Below are positions 8,658 to 16,692 of a stretch of 39,592 bases of DNA, one piece after another. A program made the position numbers and the translations under genes. Each line of letters starts with the position of its first letter. Positions within the stretch are counted from its first letter, which is position 1. The notes below the pieces were generated by a model. That model was not told where the DNA came from and ran no database searches. It saw only the letters and a program-made list of their open reading frames with translations. The DNA comes from Candidatus Helarchaeota ASGARD archaeon Hel_GB_A. GTDB lineage: Archaea; Asgardarchaeota; Lokiarchaeia; Helarchaeales; HEL-GB-A. The DNA lies in NCBI GenBank assembly GCA_005191415.1, contig SUPS01000003.1:1-39592 (forward strand), given 5' to 3'.

Positions 8658-9296
8658 ATGGTAATATTTATGATGTATTATGAATTGTGGAATGTATTAT
8701 GGAATTGGAAGAAAGAGTTCACTGCAAAGGAGTTTGCGACAGTATTTGTGAGTCCAAACCCTAATAAAGTCTTGTACGATATGACGAAAAAAGGATTATT
8801 AGAAAGGATAGGATGGGGTAAGTATAAAGTAAATTCGCAGGAAGAATATTTAAGTAAGACAATAGATATTTTTCGATCCTATAAATTATTAAAGGAAGTT
8901 GATATGAAATATTCCTTAACAGGACCTGATGCAGTATTTTTCTGGACAAAGGGGGGATATCAGATAAATCGATTCTTTGGTTTTTATCCAATTCACATAA
9001 AAGTCAAGGAAAAAGAATTGGATCGTTGGGAAAAGTTTTTCATAACAAAGAGAGAAAAGTTTTACATTAAGGGACAACCTGTAAAAGAAACGTTATTTGG
9101 AGTATTTTATGTGTTATATATTAATACAGATTTTGAAGTGGAAGAAATTGATGGATTTCAAGTTGATCCATTAGAGGATGCGGTAAAATTTTGTCAAAAA
9201 AAGATTTATTCCTATGAACCAGCATTGGAAATGTTAGATGAGATGTACAATTTGGGTCTGGAAATTGAATATAAAGAAACAAAAACTAACTTTTAG
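8658..9296 (+). CDS. AbiEi-like winged-helix antitoxin/regulator
   Basis: A 212-residue protein with an N-terminal winged helix (about 10-60: TAKEFATVFVS, then VLYDMTKKGLLERIGWGKYKV) joined to an alpha/beta domain. This is the layout of AbiEi-type antitoxins, which bind DNA and repress their operon. It lies 44 bp upstream of a nucleotidyltransferase gene in the same orientation, as in AbiE (type IV) toxin-antitoxin or phage-abortive modules. The ATG at 8658 has no SD. ATGs at 8670 and 8673 are alternatives, and a TTTTTAAAT box just upstream would suit a leaderless start near there. The family call rests on fold pattern and pairing, not on a signature residue. Confidence 0.65.
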   Translation: MVIFMMYYELWNVLWNWKKEFTAKEFATVFVSPNPNKVLYDMTKKGLLERIGWGKYKVNSQEEYLSKTIDIFRSYKLLKEVDMKYSLTGPDAVFFWTKGGYQINRFFGFYPIHIKVKEKELDRWEKFFITKREKFYIKGQPVKETLFGVFYVLYINTDFEVEEIDGFQVDPLEDAVKFCQKKIYSYEPALEMLDEMYNLGLEIEYKETKTNF

Positions 9297-9340
9297 TGCA
9301 CAAATATCAAGTTTGTCTAGCCTTGGAGTGACGGTTTTGT

Positions 9341-10036
9341 ATGGCATTTATAGAACGGGAGAACGAGATACTCACAACAATTAAAACATTGGTAGATTTG
9401 AAACTTGATTTTATTATAGTAGGAGGGTACGCTGTTAGTAGTCTCGCAAGACATAGATTCTCTGTTGATTGTGATATAGTTCTTTCAAAGAAAAATCTTG
9501 AAAAATTTCAAAAAGTTTTGGAAAGTAAAGGATTTAAGAAGCATATTGAAAGTTCGGGTTTTGATGAATCATACAATGGTATGTTTGTAAATTACAGAAA
9601 AGAAGTCATAGGGTTTCCAGTTACAATCGACTTGCTTATCAATAGTTTAGTTAGTAGATCCACTGGTGCATCATGGAGTTTCGATTACATTAAAAAAAAT
9701 TCTATTGAAGTAAATCTCTCTGGTCTTAAAACTTCGGTTCGTTGTAAAGTTCCTAAAAAAGAACTTTTAATTGCTTTTAAAATTCATTCGGGGAGAAAAA
9801 CAGATATAAGAGATATCATCATGCTTAATGAGAATGTGGATTTAAAAGAGGTCTTGAGCCATCTAAAAAGGGGACATATTGATGAATTGAAGAATCAGAT
9901 TAAAAAGATATTTTTTTCACTAGATGATAAAAATCTGGTAAATTCTTTAAAGGGAATTTTCACAATAACTAATGATGTTGAAAAGGAAATAAGGAATACG
10001 AAAAAATTTATTGAGAAAATTTTGAAGAAATTCTGA
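9341..10036 (+). CDS. Nucleotidyltransferase of AbiEii/MNT type (toxin candidate)
   Basis: A 231-residue polymerase-beta-fold nucleotidyltransferase. The conserved opening is IIVGGYAVSSLARHRFSVD. GGY is at 28-30, metal-binding acids D43 and D45 form S-x-D-x-D, and the third carboxylate is D97 in FPVTIDLL. SGRKTDIRDIIML near 150-163 matches the K-x-x-D-x-x-D helix of the AbiEii/MNT group. In AbiE systems such an enzyme is the toxin and modifies tRNA or other targets with nucleotides. The active site looks intact. Together with the preceding wHTH gene it forms a two-gene unit with its own upstream gap of 228 bp. A non-toxic housekeeping NTase is the alternative. Confidence 0.8.
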   Translation: MAFIERENEILTTIKTLVDLKLDFIIVGGYAVSSLARHRFSVDCDIVLSKKNLEKFQKVLESKGFKKHIESSGFDESYNGMFVNYRKEVIGFPVTIDLLINSLVSRSTGASWSFDYIKKNSIEVNLSGLKTSVRCKVPKKELLIAFKIHSGRKTDIRDIIMLNENVDLKEVLSHLKRGHIDELKNQIKKIFFSLDDKNLVNSLKGIFTITNDVEKEIRNTKKFIEKILKKF

Positions 10037-10135
10037 CGGATTCCATGTTACTTAGCTTCTTCTTTATAGATCTTCAAAAAAGGATTTATAATGCTTTTAT
10101 GGACTAAACAATAGCACATTTCTAAGACAATAAAG

Positions 10136-10145
10136 TTTATAAATT
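10136..10145 (+). promoter_or_regulatory. TATA box, probable leaderless promoter of the DIP1984-family gene
   Basis: TTTATAAATT is centred 26 bp upstream of the ATG at 10167. Archaeal transcription starts about 25 bp downstream of the TATA centre, so the mRNA would begin at or next to the start codon. No Shine-Dalgarno sequence precedes this ATG, which fits a leaderless mRNA. Confidence 0.6.
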
Positions 10146-10166
10146 ATCGTTTATTAAGACCAGCTT

Positions 10167-10625
10167 ATGTTGTTAGGGGCTGCACTTCAAGAATTAAAGA
10201 TTATGCAAAGTAAGCTCTATCGGCTATATCGACTACGGCAAGATACATTTAATGTACTAGAGAATAAGAAGACAGAAGTGGATTTCGATAAATTAACCAA
10301 AGAAATTAACGATTTAATCTTAGAAATACGCGATCTCAAAGTAAAAATTAATAAAACCAATACAAATACGAGAATCAATGTTGAAGGTAAAGAAATGACC
10401 ATTACAGAGCTAATTATCAGGATCGGAGATTTACGTTCAGAACTGAGCCAATTGGAATCGCTTCATCCAAAGGGGCCAGTTTATCTTGGGGGACAAGCCG
10501 TTGAATACATCCCGCAAAAGAAACAAGATGAACTTGCCGCAATGATTGCCGAGATGGAGCAGCGTAAAGCAAACTTAGATAAAATTCTTCAATCAGTAAA
10601 TTGGAAGACCGAGTTACTCGATTAA
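10167..10625 (+). CDS. DIP1984 (septicolysin-like) family coiled-coil protein
   Basis: A 152-residue, mostly helical protein. It matches the DIP1984 family layout: an N-terminal coiled coil beginning LGAALQELKIMQSKLYRL, a central IRDLKVKINKTN segment (the family's I-x-x-T-N motif), then MTITELIIRIGDLRSEL and a C-terminal helix pair. Some bacterial members carry the old name septicolysin, but a cytolysin role is not supported here because there is no signal peptide. The biochemical role is unknown. The gene has its own probable promoter and is followed by a non-coding structured element. Confidence 0.8.
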   Translation: MLLGAALQELKIMQSKLYRLYRLRQDTFNVLENKKTEVDFDKLTKEINDLILEIRDLKVKINKTNTNTRINVEGKEMTITELIIRIGDLRSELSQLESLHPKGPVYLGGQAVEYIPQKKQDELAAMIAEMEQRKANLDKILQSVNWKTELLD

Positions 10626-10636
10626 TTTAATACCAT

Positions 10637-10849
10637 CTGTAGCGAAGAATAGACCGTGGATTAAGGGCAAAAAGATGACTTTCCCGAACGCGATTCGGGG
10701 ACCTTTCCGTCGTGTTGGGTTGCTTTATTGGTTAAAAATCACTATGCTCACAATTCATGGATCATTGCTTAAGGCTCACAACTTCGTTGTCTTTTTAGCA
10801 TCTTGATCCATTGGGGCGAATCCCCCCTACGGATTCAAATTCGCTACAG
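10637..10849. ncRNA. Structured 213-bp non-coding element bounded by a perfect 10-bp inverted repeat
   Basis: CTGTAGCGAA at 10637-10646 pairs exactly with TTCGCTACAG at 10840-10849. Inside are nested palindromes: CCCGAA/TTCGGG (10683-10699), ATGGATCA/TGATCCAT (10757-10764 with 10804-10811) extended by TGCT/AGCA, an inner ACAAC/GTTGT hairpin (10778-10790), and GGGG/CCCC (10813-10825). The segment is visibly richer in G and C than its surroundings and contains no ORF. A T7 run at 10873-10879 follows. It could be a stable RNA with a closing helix or a MITE-like element with terminal inverted repeats. No target-site duplication is seen. It does not match RNase P or SRP RNA core motifs. Strand is undetermined. 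Confidence 0.55.
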
Positions 10850-10876
10850 CACCACCATTTAATTTTTACCAATTTT

Positions 10877-10885
10877 TTTATACAA
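10877..10885 (+). promoter_or_regulatory. TATA box, probable leaderless promoter of the GT4 gene
   Basis: TTTATACAA is centred 26 bp upstream of the ATG at 10907, the spacing expected when transcription starts at the start codon. It supports ATG 10907 over the TTG at 10901 used in the ORF track. Confidence 0.55.
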
Positions 10886-10906
10886 TCATTCATGTATTGA
10901 TTGTCA

Positions 10907-12154
10907 ATGCAGATTTTACATATCGCACCTCGTTATTTTCCTGCCATTTCTGGGAGTGAATTTTACATTCAACGAATATCAGAGATACTCCACAAGAGAA
11001 AGCATAGGATTAAAGTATTCTGCTCAAATGCCTTAGATTTTAATGCATTTGGAAATCCTAATGGAAAAAAAATCGAAGAAGCACATTCTAAAATTGGTAA
11101 AGTCGATATTTACAGATATCCAATAAAATATATCCCCGGAGTTAGTTTATTTTTCAATAATTTTTATTCACATTATAAACAAATTTTAAAACACTTTAGT
11201 GCGAGGCATATTCTTCCTTTTGGTTATCTTAATTTATTAACTAATGGTCCCTTCGTCCCGAACCTCTTTCTACAAGCGTTACAATTCCAAGTTGATATAA
11301 TTCATTCCGTTTGCATGCCTTTTGCGACAAATTTATTCGCATTGATGGCAGGCAAAATCAAGAAAATCCCGACAGTCTGTACTCCTTTTTACCATTTTAT
11401 GAATCCTCGATACCATAATCCATCCTATGTAAAGTTTTTGAATAAATTTGATCGGATTCTTACATGTTCTGAAAGGGAATCCAACTATCTTACTAAGCAT
11501 GGGCTTTTAAAAGATAAAATACGGCGTATTCACATGGGTATTGATCCCAAAAAATACTTGAAAGGTAATGACAAGCGGTTCCGGGCGCAATTTCAGTTAG
11601 ACGATGAGCAGAAGCTCGTATTATTTTGTGGTTATAAAAATTTTGAAAAAGGGGCGATTTCACTTCTTCTTTCTTTGAAATATGTGGTTAAAAAATATCC
11701 TAATTGTACTTTTATGTTTATAGGTCCCAGTACGACGGCATTCAATAGAGTTAAAAGAAATTTGAAAGATCTTCGCTCTCATATTATTAATATAGGCGTT
11801 GTCCCCTACTATGCGAAAGTAAAGTTAGATGCCTTTGCAGCTCAAGACATTTATGCAATGCCATCTCGAAGCGAAGCGTATGGTATTGCGTATTTAGAAG
11901 CTTGGATTAATAAAAAACCTGTAATTGGTGCGAATTTGGGTGCTATGCCTGAGATCATCCAACAAGGGATGGATGGACTGTTAGTACCATTTCATTCACC
12001 TCGTGAATTAGCAAAGGCTATTCTACAACTTCTTACAAATGAGGAATTGGCCCGCCAATTAGGGACGAATGGATATCAAAAGATTCAAAATCACACGTGG
12101 GATAAAGTTGCTACGAGAATCGAAAAAATATATCAGGAGTTGATTCGGCATTAA
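10907..12154 (+). CDS. Glycosyltransferase family 4 (GT-B fold)
   Basis: A 415-residue GT-B enzyme that transfers a sugar from an activated donor. The N-terminal acceptor domain opens ILHIAPRYFPAISGSEFYIQ, with the Gly-rich loop of GT4 enzymes. The donor domain starts near VLFCGYKNFEKGA and contains the E-x7-E pattern in SRSEAYGIAYLEAW, then KPVIGANLGAMPEII, both typical of GT4. There is no membrane segment, so it is cytosolic or peripheral. The start is set by a TATA box 26 bp upstream. The PLP decarboxylase gene begins within about 20 bp of its stop, so the two are likely co-transcribed. Acceptor and sugar are unknown. Confidence 0.9.
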   Translation: MQILHIAPRYFPAISGSEFYIQRISEILHKRKHRIKVFCSNALDFNAFGNPNGKKIEEAHSKIGKVDIYRYPIKYIPGVSLFFNNFYSHYKQILKHFSARHILPFGYLNLLTNGPFVPNLFLQALQFQVDIIHSVCMPFATNLFALMAGKIKKIPTVCTPFYHFMNPRYHNPSYVKFLNKFDRILTCSERESNYLTKHGLLKDKIRRIHMGIDPKKYLKGNDKRFRAQFQLDDEQKLVLFCGYKNFEKGAISLLLSLKYVVKKYPNCTFMFIGPSTTAFNRVKRNLKDLRSHIINIGVVPYYAKVKLDAFAAQDIYAMPSRSEAYGIAYLEAWINKKPVIGANLGAMPEIIQQGMDGLLVPFHSPRELAKAILQLLTNEELARQLGTNGYQKIQNHTWDKVATRIEKIYQELIRH

Positions 12155-12170
12155 ACCGAGGCGCCAAAGG

Positions 12171-13382
12171 ATTCCTAAAACCCAGTATTCTTACTTTAAT
12201 AATAAACAACTCTCCATTGTAAAGGGAGAGCTCATAATTGATGGAACCCCTGCGTCCTCTCTTATTAAACAATACAAAACTCCTCTCTATGTCTTTCTCG
12301 AGCAAAGAATTCGGGAAAATTGTCGAATACTCACAACTTTAACTCAGAAATTTTTCAAACCCCGGATTTATTATTCTTATAAAGCGAATTATTTACCCTC
12401 TATCTGTAAAATTATTGCCGAGGAAGGACTTGGTGCTGAGGTTGCCACAGAATTCGAATATTCCCTCGCTAAGCAGCTCCTACAAGATCCCGAATCCATT
12501 ATTTTGAGTGCGCCTTATAAAACGCCTACCTTTCTCCAACGCGTAATATCTGATGAAATCGGATTAATTCTCATATGTCAAATCGATGAAATTGACGAAA
12601 TTGCGGAAGCCATAACAAGTCCGTACATCCAAAAAGTAGGAATTCGATTACGAAGTCCTCGTCCAAATAAGCAAATTGGCGTTTCAGGCGATAAAGATAC
12701 TATTTCTAAAATAACCGAAAAATTGAATAAGAACAATAACCTCTCCCTCACGACACTCCAATTACATTCTGGAACTCAATTGGATGACCAACTTTTTAAG
12801 GAGGGTATCACTTACCTATTAGATACGGCAAATATGTTTGAACAACAAGGTTTTTCCATTTCGCAGTTAGATTTTGGCGGAGGTTTTCCTGAAGCAAGTA
12901 ATCTTTCCGAGGACGATTTAACCGACCTTTTCCTTTTACTTTATGAAACTTTGCATGATCGAGGATGGCAACACGTTACCTGCATTTTTGAACCTGGACG
13001 TTACATCGTGGGTGATGCAGGATTGGTTTTGACACAAATCATTCGCGTCTTTAAAGTCGAAGGTATTCCTTGGATTATGCTTGATACTGGAACTCATCAG
13101 TGCCCTAAATTTTCAAATAGTAAATTTCGTTTCGAATTAATCCATCGCATGTCAGACCCACACACTACCCCTACCTCTATTGCTGGTTGTCTCCCAACAG
13201 ATATGGACGTATTTACTAAGCGCTACCCCTTCCCTAGTCCTGTTGACAAAGGTGAATATCTGGCAATCCTCAACGCAGGTGCCTATACGCTTACCTGGTC
13301 TACTCGTTTCAGTTATCCATTTCCATCTATCCTTTTAGTTAATGGAAATCGAATTCAGCTGTTGGAGGTACCACAAATTTGA
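12171..13382 (+). CDS. PLP-dependent decarboxylase, fold type III (DAP/ornithine decarboxylase-like), with non-AUG start
   Basis: Homologous to diaminopimelate/ornithine/carboxynorspermidine decarboxylases. The ORF track begins at TTG 12504 and loses the PLP site. The same frame is open back to a stop at 12141 and encodes family sequence: GELIIDGT, KTPLYVF, and YYSYKANYLPSI with the PLP lysine, then GLGAEVATEFE. Later come LQLHSGTQ, LDFGGGFPE, FEPGRYIVGDAG, the GCLPTDMD cysteine motif and GAYTLTWS. No ATG, GTG or TTG lies in frame before 12504. ATT 12171, with GAGG 9 nt upstream, gives 403 residues, the normal length. ATT 12237 after GGGAGAG is an alternative. It follows the GT4 gene by 16 bp. 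Substrate is not determined. Confidence 0.8.
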   Translation: MPKTQYSYFNNKQLSIVKGELIIDGTPASSLIKQYKTPLYVFLEQRIRENCRILTTLTQKFFKPRIYYSYKANYLPSICKIIAEEGLGAEVATEFEYSLAKQLLQDPESIILSAPYKTPTFLQRVISDEIGLILICQIDEIDEIAEAITSPYIQKVGIRLRSPRPNKQIGVSGDKDTISKITEKLNKNNNLSLTTLQLHSGTQLDDQLFKEGITYLLDTANMFEQQGFSISQLDFGGGFPEASNLSEDDLTDLFLLLYETLHDRGWQHVTCIFEPGRYIVGDAGLVLTQIIRVFKVEGIPWIMLDTGTHQCPKFSNSKFRFELIHRMSDPHTTPTSIAGCLPTDMDVFTKRYPFPSPVDKGEYLAILNAGAYTLTWSTRFSYPFPSILLVNGNRIQLLEVPQI

Positions 13383-13389
13383 GAATCAA

Positions 13390-15084
13390 TTACATTGAGA
13401 TGATTAAGACTGGACTTGTTAAGATGAACATATAAGGTGCAAGAGTACATGTGAGAAGGGTAATGTAGAGCGTAGATACAATAGCCCCCATAATGATATT
13501 ACCAGTTTTTTGATATGAAACCACTAATACGGCAGCTATAAGGAGGGAAAGCGGTGTGATGATATATAGAAAAATCATAACAAAATAGTTTCCAAGTGCG
13601 ATACAAAAACCGGTAATTAAGGAACCTAAATATAGCATTATGGCACCAAAGGTTAAAACAATAGTTTTAAGGGGACCGCGTTCCTCTTCAAACTTAGATT
13701 GGACCACAAATTGGGCTAATGAGCTAAATATAAGAAGTGTGAATAAGTTTGCTGCAAAATAAATAGGGACCCAAGGAATTTTGGATAATCCAGGGACCAT
13801 GCCCATATAATTGAGCCCAAATGACACGTAGATAATCAAATAGAGGATAGTCGCAAGAATCGCGCCGAAGCCGATTTGACGTAATAATTGTATTTTCGAG
13901 CCTCTAAATGGTGCTTTTAATATATCCTTGAAAGTTAAATTCGCTTTTTTTCCCATTCTCCAGAGTAGTATCAGGACACCAAAGGCTTGGCTAAAGAGCA
14001 AAACACTCATTACGCCTGCAATTGTGAGAGGCAAGAAAATAAGTAATGGGCTCATAATGATTGCCCCTGGAACGCCGAAAAGGAAAGAATAAACAATAGT
14101 TTTTTTGATTATGCTATTGATAGTTTCTCCAGGCAATTCAATTTTATGGATATCTTCCTCTTTCGGGTTAACAATGAATTTGGAAAGTGGATCGATAATT
14201 AGGAAGAAGAGCCCGATCCCTCCGATGATTTGCAGTAATAAAATGACCCCTCGGAGATTGGCATAAAAATTTTCATCTAATATCTCCACATCAGGAAAAG
14301 AATTGATGATCCAATCGCGTGATTCTCGAATAAAATCTTCATCCCAACATAATAATAGATGATCGCTATTATCATCTAAATAAATCATTGATGCATTTCC
14401 AGCTTGAAAGCTTCCATACAACCTATTTACGTCAACTTCTGAAGCCATCATCCCTAATCGAAGTGCCATTCCCTCTTTCAATTCTTCAAGACTGATGGCT
14501 TCATCAAAACGCGCTAAAATCATGAGTATATTTAATTTTCGACTGGAGTTCGCAGGTACCACATAATCGGGGAGATAGTCGCCATAAGGCAATGCCGTTC
14601 CAATTCCAATAAAACACTTGAAATCCGTATCATTTTTCACAATTTGATTGCCTGGATAACCCCCCATCGAATACCCTATGTATGTGAGATTATGTATATC
14701 AACATCGGCACGCGAACTTAAATATTGTTTGATAGCTTTTATATCATTGATTAACAATTCAAATCTGAGTTCCCCACCACTTTGACCATGCGCTCTAAAA
14801 TCAAAATTAACTACTAAAAATCCCGCATTGGCTAATTCAATGGCATATCCTTTTAAGAACTCTTTAGTTGCCATTCCTCCATGTCCAATTATTACAGCTT
14901 TCATTTTCTCTGCTCCCCCTTTGGGCTCGAACACGTTAAACACGATCGTGACGCCATCCTCGGTTTGTGTTGTTAGCCCATAGGTAATTTTAATATTTTG
15001 AGGTGTTGTAAAAATCAGAATTGTCCCGGTTACAAACATAATCGTGAAAAATCCTAGGAGAAATAATCGCTTTTTATTCATCAT
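13390..15084 (-). CDS. Membrane alpha/beta hydrolase with C-terminal multispanning domain
   Basis: A 564-residue protein. A signal-anchor helix at about 7-26 is followed by an alpha/beta hydrolase domain (about 35-260) with oxyanion motif HGG (68-70), nucleophile S139 in GYSMGG, and a likely catalytic His in NSDHLLL near its end. The remaining 290 residues form about seven membrane helices. The hydrolase domain would lie outside the cell if the first helix is a standard anchor. Such fusions suggest lipid or envelope ester or peptide hydrolysis. It follows the two SCP2-like genes on the same strand, and its stop is 7 bp from the stop of the convergent decarboxylase gene. Substrate unknown. Confidence 0.8.
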   Translation of the reverse strand: MMNKKRLFLLGFFTIMFVTGTILIFTTPQNIKITYGLTTQTEDGVTIVFNVFEPKGGAEKMKAVIIGHGGMATKEFLKGYAIELANAGFLVVNFDFRAHGQSGGELRFELLINDIKAIKQYLSSRADVDIHNLTYIGYSMGGYPGNQIVKNDTDFKCFIGIGTALPYGDYLPDYVVPANSSRKLNILMILARFDEAISLEELKEGMALRLGMMASEVDVNRLYGSFQAGNASMIYLDDNSDHLLLCWDEDFIRESRDWIINSFPDVEILDENFYANLRGVILLLQIIGGIGLFFLIIDPLSKFIVNPKEEDIHKIELPGETINSIIKKTIVYSFLFGVPGAIIMSPLLIFLPLTIAGVMSVLLFSQAFGVLILLWRMGKKANLTFKDILKAPFRGSKIQLLRQIGFGAILATILYLIIYVSFGLNYMGMVPGLSKIPWVPIYFAANLFTLLIFSSLAQFVVQSKFEEERGPLKTIVLTFGAIMLYLGSLITGFCIALGNYFVMIFLYIITPLSLLIAAVLVVSYQKTGNIIMGAIVSTLYITLLTCTLAPYMFILTSPVLIISM

Positions 15085-15101
15085 TTATTTCACCTTTTCT
15101 G

Positions 15102-15147
15102 TTTTCTAAAAAGAGAAAAATTAGTTTTCTAAAAAGAGAGAAATTAA
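15102..15147. repeat. 23-bp tandem duplication between hydrolase and SCP2 genes
   Basis: TTTTCTAAAAAGAGA begins both copies, at 15102 and 15125. The two 23-bp units are directly adjacent and match at 21 of 23 positions. They fill most of the gap between the hydrolase start and the upstream SCP2 stop. The function, if any, is unknown; slippage duplication is the simplest origin. Confidence 0.8.
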
Positions 15148-15149
15148 TT

Positions 15150-15539
15150 TTATGATAATAAATCACTTAAAGCCTCGGTGAGCCATTCTGCAACTTGTCC
15201 AAACTTCTGCCCCATTTGAATATCGCCGGTTATTGACAAATCACCTGCCATATAAGCTGAAGTGCCATCGATCTCGCCTTTAAGAATCTCTAAAGCTTTT
15301 TCATGGTCTTCAACAGTAAAAATTACTGTAGGTTCATCATGCTCGGCATCTAAATAAGAATCAAATACGCCATTATTCGCACTCAGATACATTGATACTC
15401 CCTCAACATGCCATTGAAATATTCCATCAAGATCTTCAAATTCCTCTTGAAAATCCTCGTTGATCCTTGAAACGATCTCAAGCCCTTTTCCCATAAAATA
15501 GAAAAGTGCCTTAATCTGCATTATTTCCTTCACACCCAT
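15150..15539 (-). CDS. SCP2-like sterol/lipid-carrier domain protein (second of a pair)
   Basis: A 129-residue protein that is a single SCP2 domain. The family's core appears as PTVIFTVEDHEKALEILKGE followed by SAYMAGDLSITGDIQMG, where the G-D-L-x-I-x-G-D turn is characteristic. SCP2 domains bind lipids or acyl-CoAs in a hydrophobic tunnel. It starts 4 bp after the stop of another SCP2-like gene, so the two are translated from one message and could form a heterodimer. There is no signal peptide. The ligand is unknown; archaeal isoprenoid lipids or acyl-CoAs are possible. Confidence 0.82.
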   Translation of the reverse strand: MGVKEIMQIKALFYFMGKGLEIVSRINEDFQEEFEDLDGIFQWHVEGVSMYLSANNGVFDSYLDAEHDEPTVIFTVEDHEKALEILKGEIDGTSAYMAGDLSITGDIQMGQKFGQVAEWLTEALSDLLS

Positions 15540-15543
15540 AAAC

Positions 15544-15936
15544 TCACCCCGTTAAATCACCTAAGTACGGCACTAAATCCTCTAAAAAGAACGTATATTT
15601 TAGAATTTCTTGTTTATCGCCAATAACTTCTACATCACCTTGTTTGATAGCTTCGGAGATTAGATATTTCCCCTTAAAAATCTTTAAAGCGAGATCAAGA
15701 TCGTTGGTCGTAACTACGAAGGTCGGATTTTCATGAATCGCATCGATTTTATACTCAATCCTAGAATCTTTTAGAATTGCATAACTATTCGGGCCATCTG
15801 GCTCTGTTTTATATTGAAAAACTATGTCTATACCTGTTAATTTTTGTTTATATGCAGGATCAATATTAACGAGTTCTGAAGCACAGTAATGGAGTGCACC
15901 CAGCAACAATGTAAGTGCCATCTTTTTTTTCTCCAT
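15544..15936 (-). CDS. SCP2-like lipid-carrier domain protein (first of a pair)
   Basis: A 130-residue protein with the same fold pattern as its downstream neighbour: a hydrophobic first helix (ALTLLLGALHYCASELV), strands around IDIVFQYK, and NPTFVVTTNDLDLALKIFKGK, then QGDVEVIGDKQ. The SCP2 G-D turn is retained but less canonical, so it is a diverged paralogue. The ORF track starts at a TTG (15960). I prefer ATG 15936, which has AAGG 8 nt upstream. It is the first gene of a three-gene minus-strand unit with the second SCP2-like gene and the membrane hydrolase. Confidence 0.72.
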   Translation of the reverse strand: MEKKKMALTLLLGALHYCASELVNIDPAYKQKLTGIDIVFQYKTEPDGPNSYAILKDSRIEYKIDAIHENPTFVVTTNDLDLALKIFKGKYLISEAIKQGDVEVIGDKQEILKYTFFLEDLVPYLGDLTG

Positions 15937-16110
15937 CTTTGTAACCTTCTTTCTTAGCAATTAGTAATAATATTTTTGCGATAATACGTTTTGAAACATT
16001 GCGTTATATAAGTTCTATTTAAAAAAAATATAATATTGGATATTAATAAAATGATTAAATAGAGAATAAAATTTAATTTTTATTCAAGAGATAGATAATG
16101 ATGGATTGTA

Positions 16111-16683
16111 ATGGATGAATTTAGATTTAAAATTCTCGTACTTGGAACGTCAGACCGCTTAAAAGCTGAGTTTCTTTCTCTTATTTCACAACGATCATGG
16201 AGTGTAGATGGTGTTTCAGGGCATTACTATGAATCGGAAACGGATAAAGTTTCAATGGATATTTGGTTTCCGAAAGAGAACGCATCGTCATTGATATTAG
16301 TTAGTTTAAGTTATTCCGACGTGAATGGTGTTATCATTGTTATGGGGCGTAAAGATCGAAGAACACTACGCCGTTTTGTGAAAATTATTAATGAAAGAAT
16401 CGGAGATGTCCCTTACGTTGGCGTTTCTTTGCGAAGAAATATGACTGATGAGGAAAAAGCACTGAAATCCTTGCATGCGGTCAGAATTTTATCAGAAAAA
16501 ATGAAAGAACGTAGCATAATAGGCGAAGAAGTTCAGGAAAGTGATAAATCAATCCCACAGGCAATACCAGGAAAATTTACATATAAAGTTGATGAATTTG
16601 GATTTGTATTCAGGGATTGGATTGATGGCGTGCCTCTTTTTGTTGATGACTCTGAAGATAATACGAAACCAAAGAAGAAATAA
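16111..16683 (+). CDS. Ras-like pseudo-GTPase with eroded nucleotide-binding motifs
   Basis: A 190-residue protein laid out like a small GTPase. Strand 1 is FKILVLG and the P-loop position reads GTSDRLKA (12-19). It keeps the first Gly and K18 but has L17 and A19 in place of the Gly and Ser/Thr of GxxxxGK[S/T]. The strand-3 segment VSMDIWF lacks the DxxG motif. The strand-4 segment DVNGVIIVMG and helix TLRRFVKIINERIG follow, and VPYVGVSLRRNMT stands where NKxD should be. GTP hydrolysis is therefore unlikely. It could be a scaffold that mimics a Ras-family GTPase. It is convergent with the MFS gene (9 bp apart). The fold call is by pattern only. Confidence 0.55.
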   Translation: MDEFRFKILVLGTSDRLKAEFLSLISQRSWSVDGVSGHYYESETDKVSMDIWFPKENASSLILVSLSYSDVNGVIIVMGRKDRRTLRRFVKIINERIGDVPYVGVSLRRNMTDEEKALKSLHAVRILSEKMKERSIIGEEVQESDKSIPQAIPGKFTYKVDEFGFVFRDWIDGVPLFVDDSEDNTKPKKK

Positions 16684-16692
16684 AAAAGTCCC

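Noticed and set aside
10637-10855. Possible tRNA, RNase P RNA or SRP RNA
   Set aside because: The 3' ACCACCA and a TTCAAAT stretch look tRNA-like, but no T-stem, D-arm or anticodon arm can be formed. Neither strand has the conserved RNase P core motifs or the SRP helix-8 sequence.
10621-10860. IS6-type insertion
   Set aside because: Ends loosely resemble IS6 termini, but there is no transposase and no target-site duplication next to the inverted repeat.
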